Assembly: GCA_036936605.1 (NCBI GenBank)
Contig: JAUPFV010000002.1
Span: forward strand, 203,631,273 to 203,695,272
Length of the DNA stretch: 64,000 bases
From: Limnanthes douglasii subsp. nivea
Taxonomy: Eukaryota; Streptophyta; Magnoliopsida; Brassicales; Limnanthaceae
Direction of reading: 5' to 3'
Shown: in pieces, positions 1-9,934 of the stretch
How positions within the stretch are numbered: position 1 is the first letter of the stretch
How the letters are laid out: every line of letters starts with the position of its first letter
Notes under the pieces: generated by a model
Databases searched by the model: none
The model's input: the letters and a program-made list of their open reading frames with translations, nothing else
What the model was told of the DNA's origin: nothing
Position numbers and translations under genes: made by a program

Positions 1-199
1 TAAAGAAGGAAATTAATATATATTTTTTCTATATTATATAATTTTGGTTATACTTGTCTGATTAGAAATGGTGAAATTTATCTTTATTTACATGAAAATG
101 TTGTTATATCTAGAAAATTAATTGCGAATAATAAAGTTTATTTTTGAAATATCATTAAGAACAAAAAAAAAGTAATGATCATAAATGTAACTGCGAAAC

Positions 200-1925
200 T
201 TAATTGTAAAGTTGAAAGTGCGACAAAACATTAGCACAAATGATTATGTTATATTTCTAAAACTAAAATTTAAAAGCTTGTTGCCAAAATTTTATTTTCA
301 GATTTTGATGCTTGTGTGAGATGCATAAGCAAAAAACAATTAAATGCATAAGCAAAAAACGTAATGAATTTGATCCATACGTATATTTGTAGACCATTCT
401 GTATAACATCATGGAAAATTTAGTGGTAGTTCATATCGTTCATATATGATTTTTCATACTACAAGTGTTTATATCTTATTCATGACAAATCAGAGGCCAT
501 TAATAAGTTTAAACTTTTAAAACCAAGTGTAAATTATTTTATTAAAAAATATTAAGTACATCTGACCTCATTGTTGTGATGGAGACTATACTATATATGA
601 CAAGAGAAAATCATGGACCCTTTGCATCTTTGAAGTGTGTGCAATAGTTTCTCAGTATACGATGACGAGTTTTCCTAGCATGAATAACATATCTAAAAGA
701 TAAAATCATACGTTGAATGATATGATAAAAAGTATGACTAGACATTTGCCTATACCAATATCTCTCTTAAGATGAGTAATAAAATGTTTGACTTATTCTC
801 TTTATAAAGTTCCAAGAAACCTAGTATAAAGCAGTTACATGTTTTTGGATGTCTAATTGAAGCGAAGCCTTATAGAAAGAACAAAAATAAAATAATCAAA
901 ATAAATAACAGTTATTTTATTAGATATTCATAATTCTCAAGGGGTTTTTTGTTTTATGATCCTCAGAAAAAAAAAATAGTTTTGAAATAAGAAGGAAAGC
1001 ATCATTTGAGAACATTGAGTTCTTTTTTTTAAGGGGGGAACTCAATAAAAAAAGTTTATTTTGAGGAATAACCTTTAAATATTCATGATGGTTCTAACAA
1101 TGATGCTCTCATGTGAAATGATTTGGTGTTAATTTCAATCATCTGAGAAGCATTATAACATACACGTATGCGAGATGAAAATGGTCTTTTATATATGGTT
1201 ATTTTTCATGATAAACAAATCAAAGTGGTTAAATTGGTGCCAAATAAATTAGTTCAAGAATAAAAAACTTTAACTCCTCAAGAAGTGCAAACTAAATATT
1301 ATGCCTTCGGGAAGGTCGACTACAAAACGAAAAAGCGTTGTTTAATAAGATTATATAGTATATCTTCAAAAACAAGAAGTTTTTTAATGGTATAACAAAA
1401 AAAATCACGTAAGTTTTCGTGAAACCATAAAAGGTTATATCTTTAGTTGTGGATTAGTATAATGAAAGAATTGTATAAATCAATGTAAGATAACGAGGTA
1501 TGGGAGCTTGTTCCATTATCCGTATAAAAAAAGTTGATTTGTTGTAAATTGAAATTTTAAACCAAATTAGATTCAAATATAACGTGGAAAGACATAAATC
1601 GCGACTTATAACAAAATAATTACTCAATGTGAAATGATTGACTTTAAAGAAACCTTCTCTATGGTTTTATCGAACGATTCTTTTCGCACAATAATGACAC
1701 TAGTTGTATGTTTTGACCAAAATTTGCATCAAATGGATATAAATACCATTTTTCTTACTGAGGACATTGAAAACAAAATAAATATGATAATTCAAAGTCA
1801 ATCGTATAAAAACAAAAAAATTCATTTGTGGGCCCAAACAAGCTTCTCGTAAGTGATAACATAAGTTTCTCGAAGTTACTATCTCTTTCAATTTTAAAAT
1901 AAATTCCACAGAGGATTAAGTTTCT
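200..1925 (+). mobile_element. Decayed Ty1/copia retrotransposon, integrase to reverse transcriptase
   Basis: Translating + in shifting frames gives successive copia pol landmarks in order: an integrase-core stretch near 450-530 (LYLIHDKSEAINKFK), the integrase end near 680-790 (NISKR then NHTLNDMIKSMTRHLP), the conserved FGC..EAKPYRK block near 845-880 and the start of RT near 1465-1920. Stops and frameshifts are everywhere, so it cannot make protein. No LTR was found. The first 200 bases are AT-rich and only weakly compatible with the same element. The right side ends abruptly at about 1925 against element T1, so 3' RT and RNase H are missing. Confidence 0.75.
1465..1920 (+). pseudogene. 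Copia reverse transcriptase fragment
   Basis: The stretch MKELYKSM.DNEVWELVPL near 1465-1530 matches the usual copia start of RT (EMKSL..N.TWELV). The open segment 1634-1852 reads IDFKETFSMVL followed by QMDINTIFLTEDIENKI, the counterpart of the copia core ETFSPV and QLDVKTAFLHGDLEEEIYM. A last piece, RKWYHKFLEVTISF at about 1850-1890, is the following SRQWYLKF block. The YVDD active-site region is absent because the element is cut at about 1925. At least three in-frame stops precede the open segment. This is a dead relic. Confidence 0.8.
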
Positions 1926-2443
1926 CAAACAAAAAATTCATTTGTGCAGTTGTTGCTTCTGATGGTCTGATATCTGGAAAAGGCTGCTGTCCGGAGGATT
2001 TGGCTTGTGGAACAACCTTTGTTACCTCCGACCCGGAGGGTTTTGAAGATGTTGGTGTGAATTTGTTTTTTGCTTGACGAGTAATCCACCGAGGAGTTAT
2101 CTTCTCTAGTGATTATTTGTGTTTGAGCCAATCGCGATAAACAGTGAGGGTCTTCTAACACTTGAGACAACTTTTTCTTTGGGAATAGGGTGTTGAGACT
2201 CTTGCACTGAAGAACCAGATGGGAGAGGTAAAAGGTTTGTTGTGAATGAAAGATTTATGGTTCTAGGGTTTCTTGAAGAAGACGACCCTTGATCGGCGTT
2301 CTGGTTTGATTGGTTACCTTTCTCGCTTGAGAAGCAGAAAGACCCGCAGCAATACGATTATCTCTCGCTACTTTCTATGCTTTCTCTAATTCAGACAAGT
2401 TCAGCCAACCTCATTTAACTAAGGCATTTCTGGATGTGAACAT
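1926..2443 (-). pseudogene. T1 antisense ORF (aORF), N-terminal fragment
   Basis: Reading - from the ATG at 2443 gives MFTSRNALVK, a stop, then GWLNLSELEKA and RDNRIAAGLSAS, nearly the same start as the aORFs of T2 (12346) and T7 (59479). Frameshifts follow; the next homologous block (SQVLEDPHCLSRLAQ, out of frame relative to the start) reaches about 1925, where the copy is cut. Only the first 170 or so codons survive; the conserved globular domain, intron and coiled coil are missing. Function of the family is unknown; see the T2 copy. Confidence 0.75.
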
Positions 2444-2526
2444 ATATGCCTCAAGAATAACTTAAACGTGAACTGAGTTTTCTCTCTAAAAGGAATTGAG
2501 TGTGGAAGATAATGAAACAGTGGAAA

Positions 2527-2538
2527 TATTTATATATA
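2527..2538 (-). promoter_or_regulatory. TATA box candidate upstream of T1 aORF
   Basis: On - the sequence reads TATATATAAATA, 84 bases before the aORF ATG at 2443, followed by CACTGTTTCATTATC. T2 and T7 have a TATA-like box at the equivalent place followed by TACTGTTTCACCATC. Conservation of this block between three separate copies supports a transcription start for the aORF strand. No RNA evidence is available. Confidence 0.5.
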
Positions 2539-2892
2539 GCAGTGAAAACATCAGTTACTTAAGAGAAGATGAATAGGATTTTTGCAATGATTAAAGGCTG
2601 CGCAACGTGTGAAAAATTGAAACCTAGGAAACTTTCTAAACCTAGTGGGTGCGACAATCTAGGAGGAAAAAACGGCTGGGAGGTCAAACCAGATATTGAA
2701 ACGTATCCCATGATTCAAGAAAAACTCTTAGAATTCTGAGAAGGTAAATCAGTTCTGATAAAATTCGAACAGGGTCATTTATCAAAAGAAATTCTTCAGT
2801 TCGAACAACATAAGCAGATTAGACAGGATTGGTGCTAGCTTTATAAATTTGTATCTCTTCCAAAGATCTTTTATAAGGCCTAAATGGGCTAC

Positions 2893-3272
2893 TGATGAGT
2901 TTGGATATATCAGGCACTATACCTAAACAAATTTACTTATCCGAACAGGGGCAATTCAGACCATATGACACCATTAAAAATCCGAACAAGACAAATGTAT
3001 TAACTTTTGACTAGGTTGTTTGCTAATCAACTTAAAACTAATGGGTTTTTAAATTTGACCCAATTTCATGACCCGACCCAAAGCCCACGGGTGAGTAATT
3101 AAGGTATAAAAACTCCAACGACTCTCATTAATGAGGGTGATCAGAATTTAATACTACTAAACAACTTAATTATCTCTCTACTCTCCACACTAAACACAAA
3201 ACACCCCAAAATTATAAAAACCCTTTCTAAACATTTTACCAGTCTACCCTCAACCCAAAATAAACCAAACCA
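2893..3272 (+). repeat. LTR of T1 (380 bp)
   Basis: Starts TGATGAGTTTGG and ends CCAAACCA. In reverse complement it begins TGGTTTGGTTTATTTT and continues with GAGGGTA, aligning with the LTRs of T2 (TGGTGAGGTTAATTTA) and T7 (TGGTGTGGTTTATTTT). The bases just before it (aaatgggctac) match the polypurine-like motif beside the LTRs of T2, T3 and T4. Confidence 0.75.
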
Positions 3273-3279
3273 CCTGTAA

Positions 3280-3790
3280 TGTCAAGATAGACCTCTATGA
3301 CAAAAAACATGTGAAGACTGCCATTTTATTTAGGAAAATCTAGAATTCATTTGTTGTATGAACTTGTGTACTTATGTAGGTTGATTTACAATGATGATAA
3401 TATCGTTAACATAGACTAAGAGTAGGATGATAACCTGTTTAGAGAAAAGATATAGAGACACATCAGCTTTATAGTTTTGAGAACCTCATGAAAGTAGGGT
3501 GTCTTGTAGTTTAGAGTACCAAGCCTTAGATGCATGCTTAAGACCATAATTAGGTCTTTGAGGGTCTTGGAAACCCTCTGGTTGAGATATAAACACCTTC
3601 TCAGTAATTTCACCATTGCATTGTTAATGTCCAACTGTCTTACATCCCAAACATTTGAGACTATTAAAGTTAGAATTAGCCTTATTGTAGATGTCTTGAT
3701 CACTGGACTAAATATTTCAGTGAACAAGCCTATTAGGGATCTGTTTAACCTTGTAGACCTATTTCTGCCCACCAAGTTCATGGTAGAGAA
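3280..3790 (-). pseudogene. Copia reverse transcriptase fragment
   Basis: The segment starting at 3781 contains TEIFSPVIKTSTIRLILTL then QLDINNAMVKLLRRCLYLNQ, the copia RT core (TFSPVVK..TIR..L.LA, QLDVNNAFLHG.L.E.VYM.QP). Further down, about 3400, LLVYVNDIIII is the YVDD active-site block with the first catalytic D changed to N. FIQQMNSRFS near 3330 is the next conserved block. RNase H is missing because the copy ends at 3273. Not functional. Confidence 0.8.
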
Positions 3791-4299
3791 CCAAATAACT
3801 AAATATCATATCTTGTTCCTCATTGGGAAAGCACAGTTTGCCTCCGTTGCTTGTACCCAATTATGATTTCCCATTTTCTCAGGGATGTTTAGGTTTAATA
3901 ATTCCATGTTTGGATCTGGTAGACATTGGGTGAATGTTAGGTTTGATTTTTTCAGGGGTGGTTGTGGGATTAGGTAGACATATATCTATAATTAAGATAT
4001 GGTTTCATGTTTAAGTTTCTTGTTTGGATGTGGTGTAGTGTGTATGGTGTCTGTTTGTTGTCTTTGTTGGTCAGGTTTATATAATATTGGATATGCTTGA
4101 TGTGAGTCAACTAATGTGATAGATTTGGTAATTGAGTATTGTGGTCAGTGTACTTGGTGCTGTGTGTAGATGTTGGAGGCTATGAATGTGGTTGCAATGT
4201 TTGAGTATGAATAACATATGTAGTTTCTTGTTAGGATTATAGTCAAACCTGCTAGTATTAGAACTGGTGCCAAGATATTGGTGTATATACAGATTAGGT

Positions 4300-4720
4300 A
4301 CCAAATTTGAAACAAAATGAGACTCAAGACCTTTAGTGTTTAGGTGTTATATGACACTAGGAAAATCATGTTCATTAAAAACAACACTCCTAGATATATA
4401 TAGTGTGCCAGTTGAACTTAAGCATTTGTATCATTTATGGGTATCATTATACGTTAAAGCGATACGTTTAGTAGAGTGAAATTGGAACTTATTTTACTGA
4501 TAGGGTCTTAGACAAGGGAAACATACACACCCAAAGACTTTCTAAAAAGTGTATATAGGTTTAAAACCAAACAAATTTTTATATGGTGAGGGATTCTTGC
4601 AGCATTATAGTTAGTAACCTATTTATCAAATAGGTTGCGGTTAGGAAAGCCTATGGCAAGTAACAATATGGTACACCTGATTGAGAAAGATTTGTGAGAC
4701 ATGTCTTTACAACATGCATG
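4300..4720 (-). pseudogene. Copia integrase C-terminal fragment
   Basis: The - strand near 4600 reads NPSPYKNLFGFKPIY, followed by VYVSLV and further on YIYLGVLFLMNMIFL. This follows the copia integrase tail pattern (PY..LF...P.Y..L..FGC, then the HV.F.E..FP block). Stops and shifts interrupt it. The stretch between about 4720 and 5530 should hold the integrase core and 3790-4300 the linker to RT; I see no clean motif in either, only AT-rich decayed sequence. Confidence 0.55.
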
Positions 4721-5529
4721 TGATTCCTCTCAACTCTGCCATTTTGGGCAGAGGTGTGAAGGCAAGATGTTTTGAGCAGAATCCCATACTTTTTTATCAA
4801 AAGAACAAAACTTATAAATTCCCCTCCCCAATCTGGTTGAAAAACCTTAATTCTACTGTCAAAATGATTCTCCCAAAAGTTTTAAAGTTTTTAAAAGGGT
4901 AGAGTCAGGTGTCTCTACTATATTCATCTATAAAAATAATGTATCGTTTGCAGCCAGACTTTGATAGAACTAGGATTCGTCCTCATAAATCACTAAATTT
5001 AAAATCATGAAACATTTCTTGATTGAGAAGTAGGGTTTGAATAAGGCAAAACATAAGACTTACCTAATTGGCAAGAGTCACAAAATAGTTTTTTATTACT
5101 TGAATCAACATGTAGGTTACATGATTATAGGACAAGAGATCAAACTTTATTGGAAGAGTAACCTAGTTTCCTATGTCATCATTCTCTTAGGGAAAACAAA
5201 GTGCTAAACTATTTAGACTAACTTGTAGGAGATTCTGAAATATTAAAAACTTTAGGTGGAAAACTAGAGACCTTGAGACTGAACACACTACACTTTGAAG
5301 CATTTATTAACTAATATATGCCATCCTTAGTTTTCCCTATAAACACCACTACTTTGGTTGTCTTGTCCTTAACAAAACAAGTATTCTTATGAAATTTAAT
5401 AAAATAAGGTTTTGTTGTGTTAGTTGATAAAAATAAAGTAAGTTTTTATTGATTTTTGGGACAAATAAAATGTTTTTCAAGTTAAGTGTTTTTCACCACT
5501 TGTAACAGTTATAATTGTCTTACCTCAGT

Positions 5530-5800
5530 AGTCACCCTTCTGAGTCATTAGGCTACGAGTACCAACGACATGGTGACTAACACAATTGTCCACATACCAT
5601 GCATTATCACCTAATTGATCTTGTGAGACAACAAAAGCTCCCTGTTCTTGGTCAGTTTTGACCTAGTCACTTGAGCCAGACCCGATAACATTTGGGTCAT
5701 CTTTGTAGTTATAGTAGTAGTAGGATCCAATATGACCATACTTGCCGCAAACTTGGCAGATAGACTTGTTAGGGTTAAACCTTTCACCTTTATCTCGTCT
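5530..5800 (-). pseudogene. Copia zinc knuckle and protease fragment
   Basis: Near 5750 the - strand encodes CQVCGKYGHIGSYY, a nucleocapsid knuckle in which the fourth zinc ligand (C) has become Y. About 50 codons on, WYVDNCVSHHVVGT corresponds to the copia protease motif WY.DSGA(T/S)HH; the catalytic DSG has become DNC, so the protease would be inactive. The order knuckle-protease is typical of copia pol. Confidence 0.75.
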
Positions 5801-6097
5801 AAAATTAGATATGCCTCTATAGTTGTTAGAGTAGGAATTCATGCCTCGAAAACCTCTTCATTGACCTCTTAAAGGACCGGTATTATATCCCATGGTGTTA
5901 GAGTTGTTGGATGTTCTATTTAGTATTATTTGCTACCAAATTGGAAAATGTCATATTTAGATATCCCACACAGTTAGACATCTTGTTTAGCTGGTCTAAC
6001 CTACTCTCCAAGATGAGTAAAGTAGCTTGTAATCAATCCAGTTTTTAACTTCCTTGTCAGCTAAGTTGACCACAATTGGTGTATATTTAGCATCCAA

Positions 6098-6640
6098 TTA
6101 TGCAAAAACCTGTGAATCATGGTCATCAATAGAATTAGGACAACCAGCTAAGGTTAAATTGTGAACAAACCCCTTCATTTTGCATATATATATATATTCA
6201 TCCATGTTGTTGTTTCCTTTACGAGTTCTTTGGAACTCATATTTGACTTTTCTTTTTATTCTGGATCTAGTTTGAGATTCAGAAAGCCTGACTATGTCAT
6301 TCCATAGATCTTTTGCAGTCTCCTCGTCCATAAACTCAACAGTTATTTATGGGGTCATACTGTTATATAGCAACCCCATAAATAGCTGATATTTGACACA
6401 CCATTCTTTATATTTAGTGTTTTCAATAACACCTCATCTTCATTTATTATAAACTTAGGAGGACAAACTATATCACCATTAATGAAACCTCATAACTTGT
6501 TTCATTTGACAATAGACAATAGACAAGATTATTGTTTTCCATAACATAAATTTTTTTTTGTCAAATTTCATAACATTGAATGGATTGATTTCTTGCACTT
6601 GCATTTGTTTGTTGTTCAAACACAAGTTAACATTTGCCAA
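6098..6640 (-). pseudogene. Copia gag fragment (UBN2-type)
   Basis: The open segment starting at 6331 contains ETAKDLWNDIVRLSES followed by MDEYIYICKMKGFVHNL, the hallmark of plant copia gag (TAKELWD..L then S..EYL.K.K.IAD.L). Upstream, in other frames to about 6640, come a methionine-led start, QEINPFNVMKFDKKKF and LWKTIILSI, matching the usual N-terminus (L...NF.LWK). gag would form the particle shell that packages element RNA. Several stops between the blocks make this a pseudogene. Confidence 0.75.
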
Positions 6641-7283
6641 TCCAGATCCGAAAAAATCTAGCTAAAAATAGGAGAATCAAAATTGACCATTTTTAATAAA
6701 GAACCTGGCTCATAACACGTATAAAATAATAAAAAAAGAATAATATTTGTTTGAAATATTTGTATTGCCTCTCGCAATAATTGATGCAATTGTTCTTTCT
6801 CCCACAAAATAAATATTTCTTATGCATGTCGAAGGAATGAGAATTGGTAAAAAAAAAAATGTTCATTTTAATCTTTACACGAAATATACTATGTACTACT
6901 AAAGAATAAAATGAGTTGTAAGTATCGTACACTAAATTGATTTGATGAAGCTTTATAGTAAGAATGATTTTGGACTACAATCTTGGGCTTGAAATTTGTG
7001 TCTTGGGTTTGATCTGAATGGTAGAGTAATATTCAAAGCCAGATGGGTTTGGTTCACCCAAGACCCTAAAAACATAAAAGAGTGAATTTCGACGCAAGTC
7101 TTTGCCTTCGCCCACAAATACTTCTCCTTGTCCCTCTCTACTTAGCTACTTCTTCTTTTAGGCTTCTGTCCTCAGCTGGGTCCAAATCTTGTATCCTCCG
7201 ATATCTCTTTGAGGTGTACAACTCCCTTTCTCAGTCGTATTTCTCACTCTAACGAGCTGCAAAAGTTTCCGTGGGATCAAAAG
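6641..7283. other. Upstream region of the F-box gene
   Basis: AT-rich spacer to about 7080, then a more balanced stretch with many C/T runs typical of a plant 5' leader. No transposon protein was recognised. A TATA-like cataaaag lies near 7073, but plant promoters are too loosely defined to fix a start by eye. A splice donor follows at 7284. Confidence 0.35.
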
Positions 7284-7384
7284 GTAAGAAAATACAGGAC
7301 GATCTTCAAGTTGTAGGTATATTTGCTCTCTCATCTATTCTTGTTCTTGTTCGCTTAATTAAAACAATATTTCGATTTCGTTAG
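7284..7384 (+). other. Probable 5'-UTR intron of the F-box gene
   Basis: Donor AAAAG|GTAAGAAA and acceptor TTTCGTTAG|GGTC bracket a 101-base, T-rich segment. An intron in the leader just ahead of an otherwise intronless F-box reading frame is common in plants. It is predicted from consensus sites only; cDNA would settle it. Confidence 0.5.
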
Positions 7385-7570
7385 GGTCAAGTATGTCAAG
7401 GATTTCCTTAACAGTCTATGCGGAGCTGAAACCCCATTTAGGGTAGGGAACTAGCCAACTAGGGATAAGTTGAAAAGAATCCCCCTATGCAGTTTTCTAA
7501 AGCATTAGTTCCTTCATGTAGAACCGAATTCAATAGGCTGTGCTGTTGCTTGTTGACTTGTAGTGCGATT

Positions 7571-8851
7571 ATGAGAGACTGGAGTCAGCTTCCTGTTGAA
7601 CTTTTGAGTTCAATCTTTGATTGCTTGTCCTTTAAAGATCAATGCCGAGCCCAAGCTGTTTGCTCACCATGGAACGCAGCAGGAAAAATCTGTTCTAAAA
7701 TCTATTCTAATATCCCAAAAGATTCTCTCCGAGATGGAACTCCCTGGTTGATGCTTCCTCTTGCTACAAAGCCTACATACCAGATTGAGGACACCTCCTG
7801 TCTTATCTTTAATCTGAAAGAGAAGAGGATGTATCATCTCACTGCCCTATTGGAGGAACTAGGAGACACCTACTGTGTTGGTTCTTCTCATGGTTGGCTG
7901 GTTTTGCTGGACCTAAATGCTCATGTTTTTCTTTTCAATCCTTTTACGAATTCGCGAATTCACCTTCCCTCGGTCGATATTCTTGCTGATAGGTGTGCTT
8001 GCGATAGTATACCTGATGGTTATGAATCTGTATACATCCCAAAAGGCACCCCCATGCCTGCCAGTCACGTGCGAAAAATTATATTCTCCAAAGCTATTTT
8101 ATGCGTGGACGAAGATACAGGTGAATTTTATGCAGTTGCTGTGATTCATAGTGAGGGTCGTAGGGTTGCTTATTGTCGAAGAGGTGACGATAGATGGATC
8201 GACCTAGGCATTACCAGAAATTCCAATCCCTACTATTTTGATATTGTTTACAAAAATAACGAGCTTTATGTAGTGTCACCAGAAGAGCCATTTGATGTTG
8301 TTGAAGTGTGGGATATACATGGTTATGTTCCGGTTAGAACGGTTGCAGTGGGAGAAGTCAGATTTGAGGATGAGGCTCGCGCTGTAGATGAAGAGTGGGA
8401 TCATATCAGAAAATATTACGCAATTAAGTCAGAAGATGATTTGCTAACCATTCTAAGGTTTCAGGAGGCAATTAATCTTGATAATGAAGATAATGAAGAT
8501 GATGTACCTTTGGATCATTTGAAAACAACAAATTTCTTAGTGTTCAAGCTTGATTTTGAAGCAGGATTGTGGAGGCAGGTACAGTCACTTGGAGAGCGAG
8601 CTTTGTTTGTAGGTCAAAATCAGTCATTGTCAGTCGTAGCTGGCCAAGTGAATGGCCTCCAACAAAACTCGATTTACTTCACTGATGATTGTTGGGATCC
8701 TTATGACTTGAGGCCGCCATCCTACCACGTAGGAGATGATGTTGGTGTGTTCAACATGGAAAATGGTAGCATACAACATATTTATCAAAGCAAGATTAGT
8801 ATGGAGTTGCCTCAACATTTTTGGATTGTTCCAAGTTTATCCAACTTTTGA
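7571..8851 (+). CDS. F-box protein with DUF295 (KIB-type) C-terminal domain
   Basis: An intact single-exon gene of 426 codons. Residues 1-45 form an F-box (DWSQLPVELLSSIFDCL, then CRAQAVCSPWNAAGK), which in this family binds a SKP1-like adaptor so that the protein acts as substrate receptor of an SCF ubiquitin ligase. The middle (VGSSHGWLVLLD, LFNPFTNSRIHLPS) and the end (NSIYFTDDCWDPYDL, DDVGVFNMENGSIQHIY) match plant DUF295 proteins. I chose ATG 7571 because family members start a few residues before the W..LP motif; an in-frame ATG at 7487 would add 28 unrelated residues. The target protein is unknown. It has no stops, is richer in G/C than its surroundings and lies between decayed transposons, so it is probably a live host gene. 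Confidence 0.9.
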   Translation: MRDWSQLPVELLSSIFDCLSFKDQCRAQAVCSPWNAAGKICSKIYSNIPKDSLRDGTPWLMLPLATKPTYQIEDTSCLIFNLKEKRMYHLTALLEELGDTYCVGSSHGWLVLLDLNAHVFLFNPFTNSRIHLPSVDILADRCACDSIPDGYESVYIPKGTPMPASHVRKIIFSKAILCVDEDTGEFYAVAVIHSEGRRVAYCRRGDDRWIDLGITRNSNPYYFDIVYKNNELYVVSPEEPFDVVEVWDIHGYVPVRTVAVGEVRFEDEARAVDEEWDHIRKYYAIKSEDDLLTILRFQEAINLDNEDNEDDVPLDHLKTTNFLVFKLDFEAGLWRQVQSLGERALFVGQNQSLSVVAGQVNGLQQNSIYFTDDCWDPYDLRPPSYHVGDDVGVFNMENGSIQHIYQSKISMELPQHFWIVPSLSNF

Positions 8852-9206
8852 TTTTGCCTTTTGTTGTGTTTGTCTTCTTTACTACAGTTACCAACTGATT
8901 TTAACTGATACGAATTTTAGGGAAGACAAGCAACCTTTTCATTACCTCGTGGAAAGGCCGCTCTAAGGCCTTCTCTAATATTAGTTTGATATTTTAGACT
9001 TTTTAAAGAAGTTCAGTTCAAATAATTATACTACTTTTTTATTATTATTCTCTCCATTTTTACAATATAGTATTACAATTTACATTTACTAACCTTATAT
9101 AATGTGATGTATAATAATAATAAATATTAGTTTTCTTTTATGTATATTTCTATCTGATTATTTATTTTGAATTTGTGTATCAAATTCAATTGTTCAATTT
9201 CCTTTT
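8852..9206. other. 3' flank of the F-box gene
   Basis: AT-rich sequence that should include the 3' UTR and polyadenylation region. Near-consensus A-rich signals (aataataata near 9110) are present but not decisive. No other coding potential is evident. Confidence 0.3.
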
Positions 9207-9465
9207 GAGTTTGGCTAAATTCGGGCTCAAAATATGTTAACCAACTCCAAAATTTTAGGCGTCTTTTACCCCGCCGGTTGAGAGGGTTTCAACCGGCGGG
9301 GAAGCTTACCCCGACGGGTGTAACAGCTTTTCCGCCGGGTGGGAGGGTCTCAACCGGCGGTTGAGAAAAGTTCAACCGCCGGGTAAGGGTAAAATTGTAA
9401 AACTTCAAAAGCGCTTGTTTTTTTGGGCTGGTTAACATATTTTGGGTCCGAATTTAGCCGAACCC
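9207..9465. mobile_element. MITE of Mutator type with GC-rich hairpins
   Basis: A 259-bp element with near-perfect terminal inverted repeats of about 35 bp (left GAGTTTGGCTAAATTCGG, right end reversed GGGTTCGGCTAAATTCGG), flanked on both sides by the 9-bp direct repeat TTTCCTTTT (9198-9206 and 9466-9474). A 9-bp duplication is the signature of Mutator-like transposases. It has no coding capacity, so it would need a transposase in trans. The core is GC-rich in an AT-rich setting and holds two perfect hairpins (stem CCCCGCCGGTTGA with its complement, and CCGGCGGTTGA with its complement). The duplication is pyrimidine-rich, which slightly weakens it. Confidence 0.75.
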
Positions 9466-9934
9466 TTTCCTTTTTACTTGTAATAAATTAATATTTAAGT
9501 TTTAGGGATGGCGGTGGTTAATTTTGTACATGTGCGCAAGATTATTTTAAATTGCCAACTAGAATTTTTTCCCCCTTAAACGTGGAACTTTTATTAAAAC
9601 TTTAAGTCACATACAAGCTGTACCACAGCTTAAGAATAAAATCAAGTTCCAATTCAAAACCCTAATATTTCAACATTCTCCTCTTCCTCAGCCTTCTCTT
9701 CACCCCGATACCTTTTTTTCTAACAATCGAAATCCTAATACATTGCTAATCACCAGACCAATCCGATCACCAGACCAATCCGATTCATAAGCCTTCAACT
9801 TTCTCAAGCTTTTGCATTCCCCAATCGACAGACAAATCAAAATATTGTTGCATGCGATTGAAGACTGACCGAGTTCTGGAGTCTCTCCTCGACCATGTAC
9901 CACTTTCCTTCCTTAATTCTTTTCAGAACTCTCA

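Larger units (their letters stand above)
1926..3272 (+). mobile_element. T1: end fragment of a Tat-like Ty3/gypsy element (3' LTR and part of aORF)
   Basis: Only the 3' end remains: part of the antisense aORF on -, its upstream region, a polypurine-like stretch and one LTR. The same parts, in the same arrangement, occur in T2 and T7. gag, pol and the 5' LTR are missing; the left edge at about 1925 abuts a copia remnant of opposite sense to the copia on the right, so the region has been rearranged or deleted since insertion. If the LTR ends at 3272, the five bases after it (cctgt) would be one half of a target-site duplication whose partner is lost. Confidence 0.8.
3273..6640 (-). mobile_element. 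Decayed Ty1/copia retrotransposon (second copy, minus strand)
   Basis: Going down the - strand the usual copia order appears: gag (6640-6100), CCHC knuckle (about 5765), protease motif (about 5600), integrase (to about 4350) and RT (3790-3280). All pieces carry stops and shifts. LTRs were not recognised; the element stops exactly where the LTR of T1 ends, so its 3' part is missing. Its RT is not close to that of the copia remnant at 200-1925, so this is a second, independent insertion. Confidence 0.8.

Noticed and set aside
7487..7570. In-frame 28-codon N-terminal extension of the F-box protein
   Set aside because: Family members start just before the F-box; the extension is Cys-rich without similarity and probably 5' UTR.
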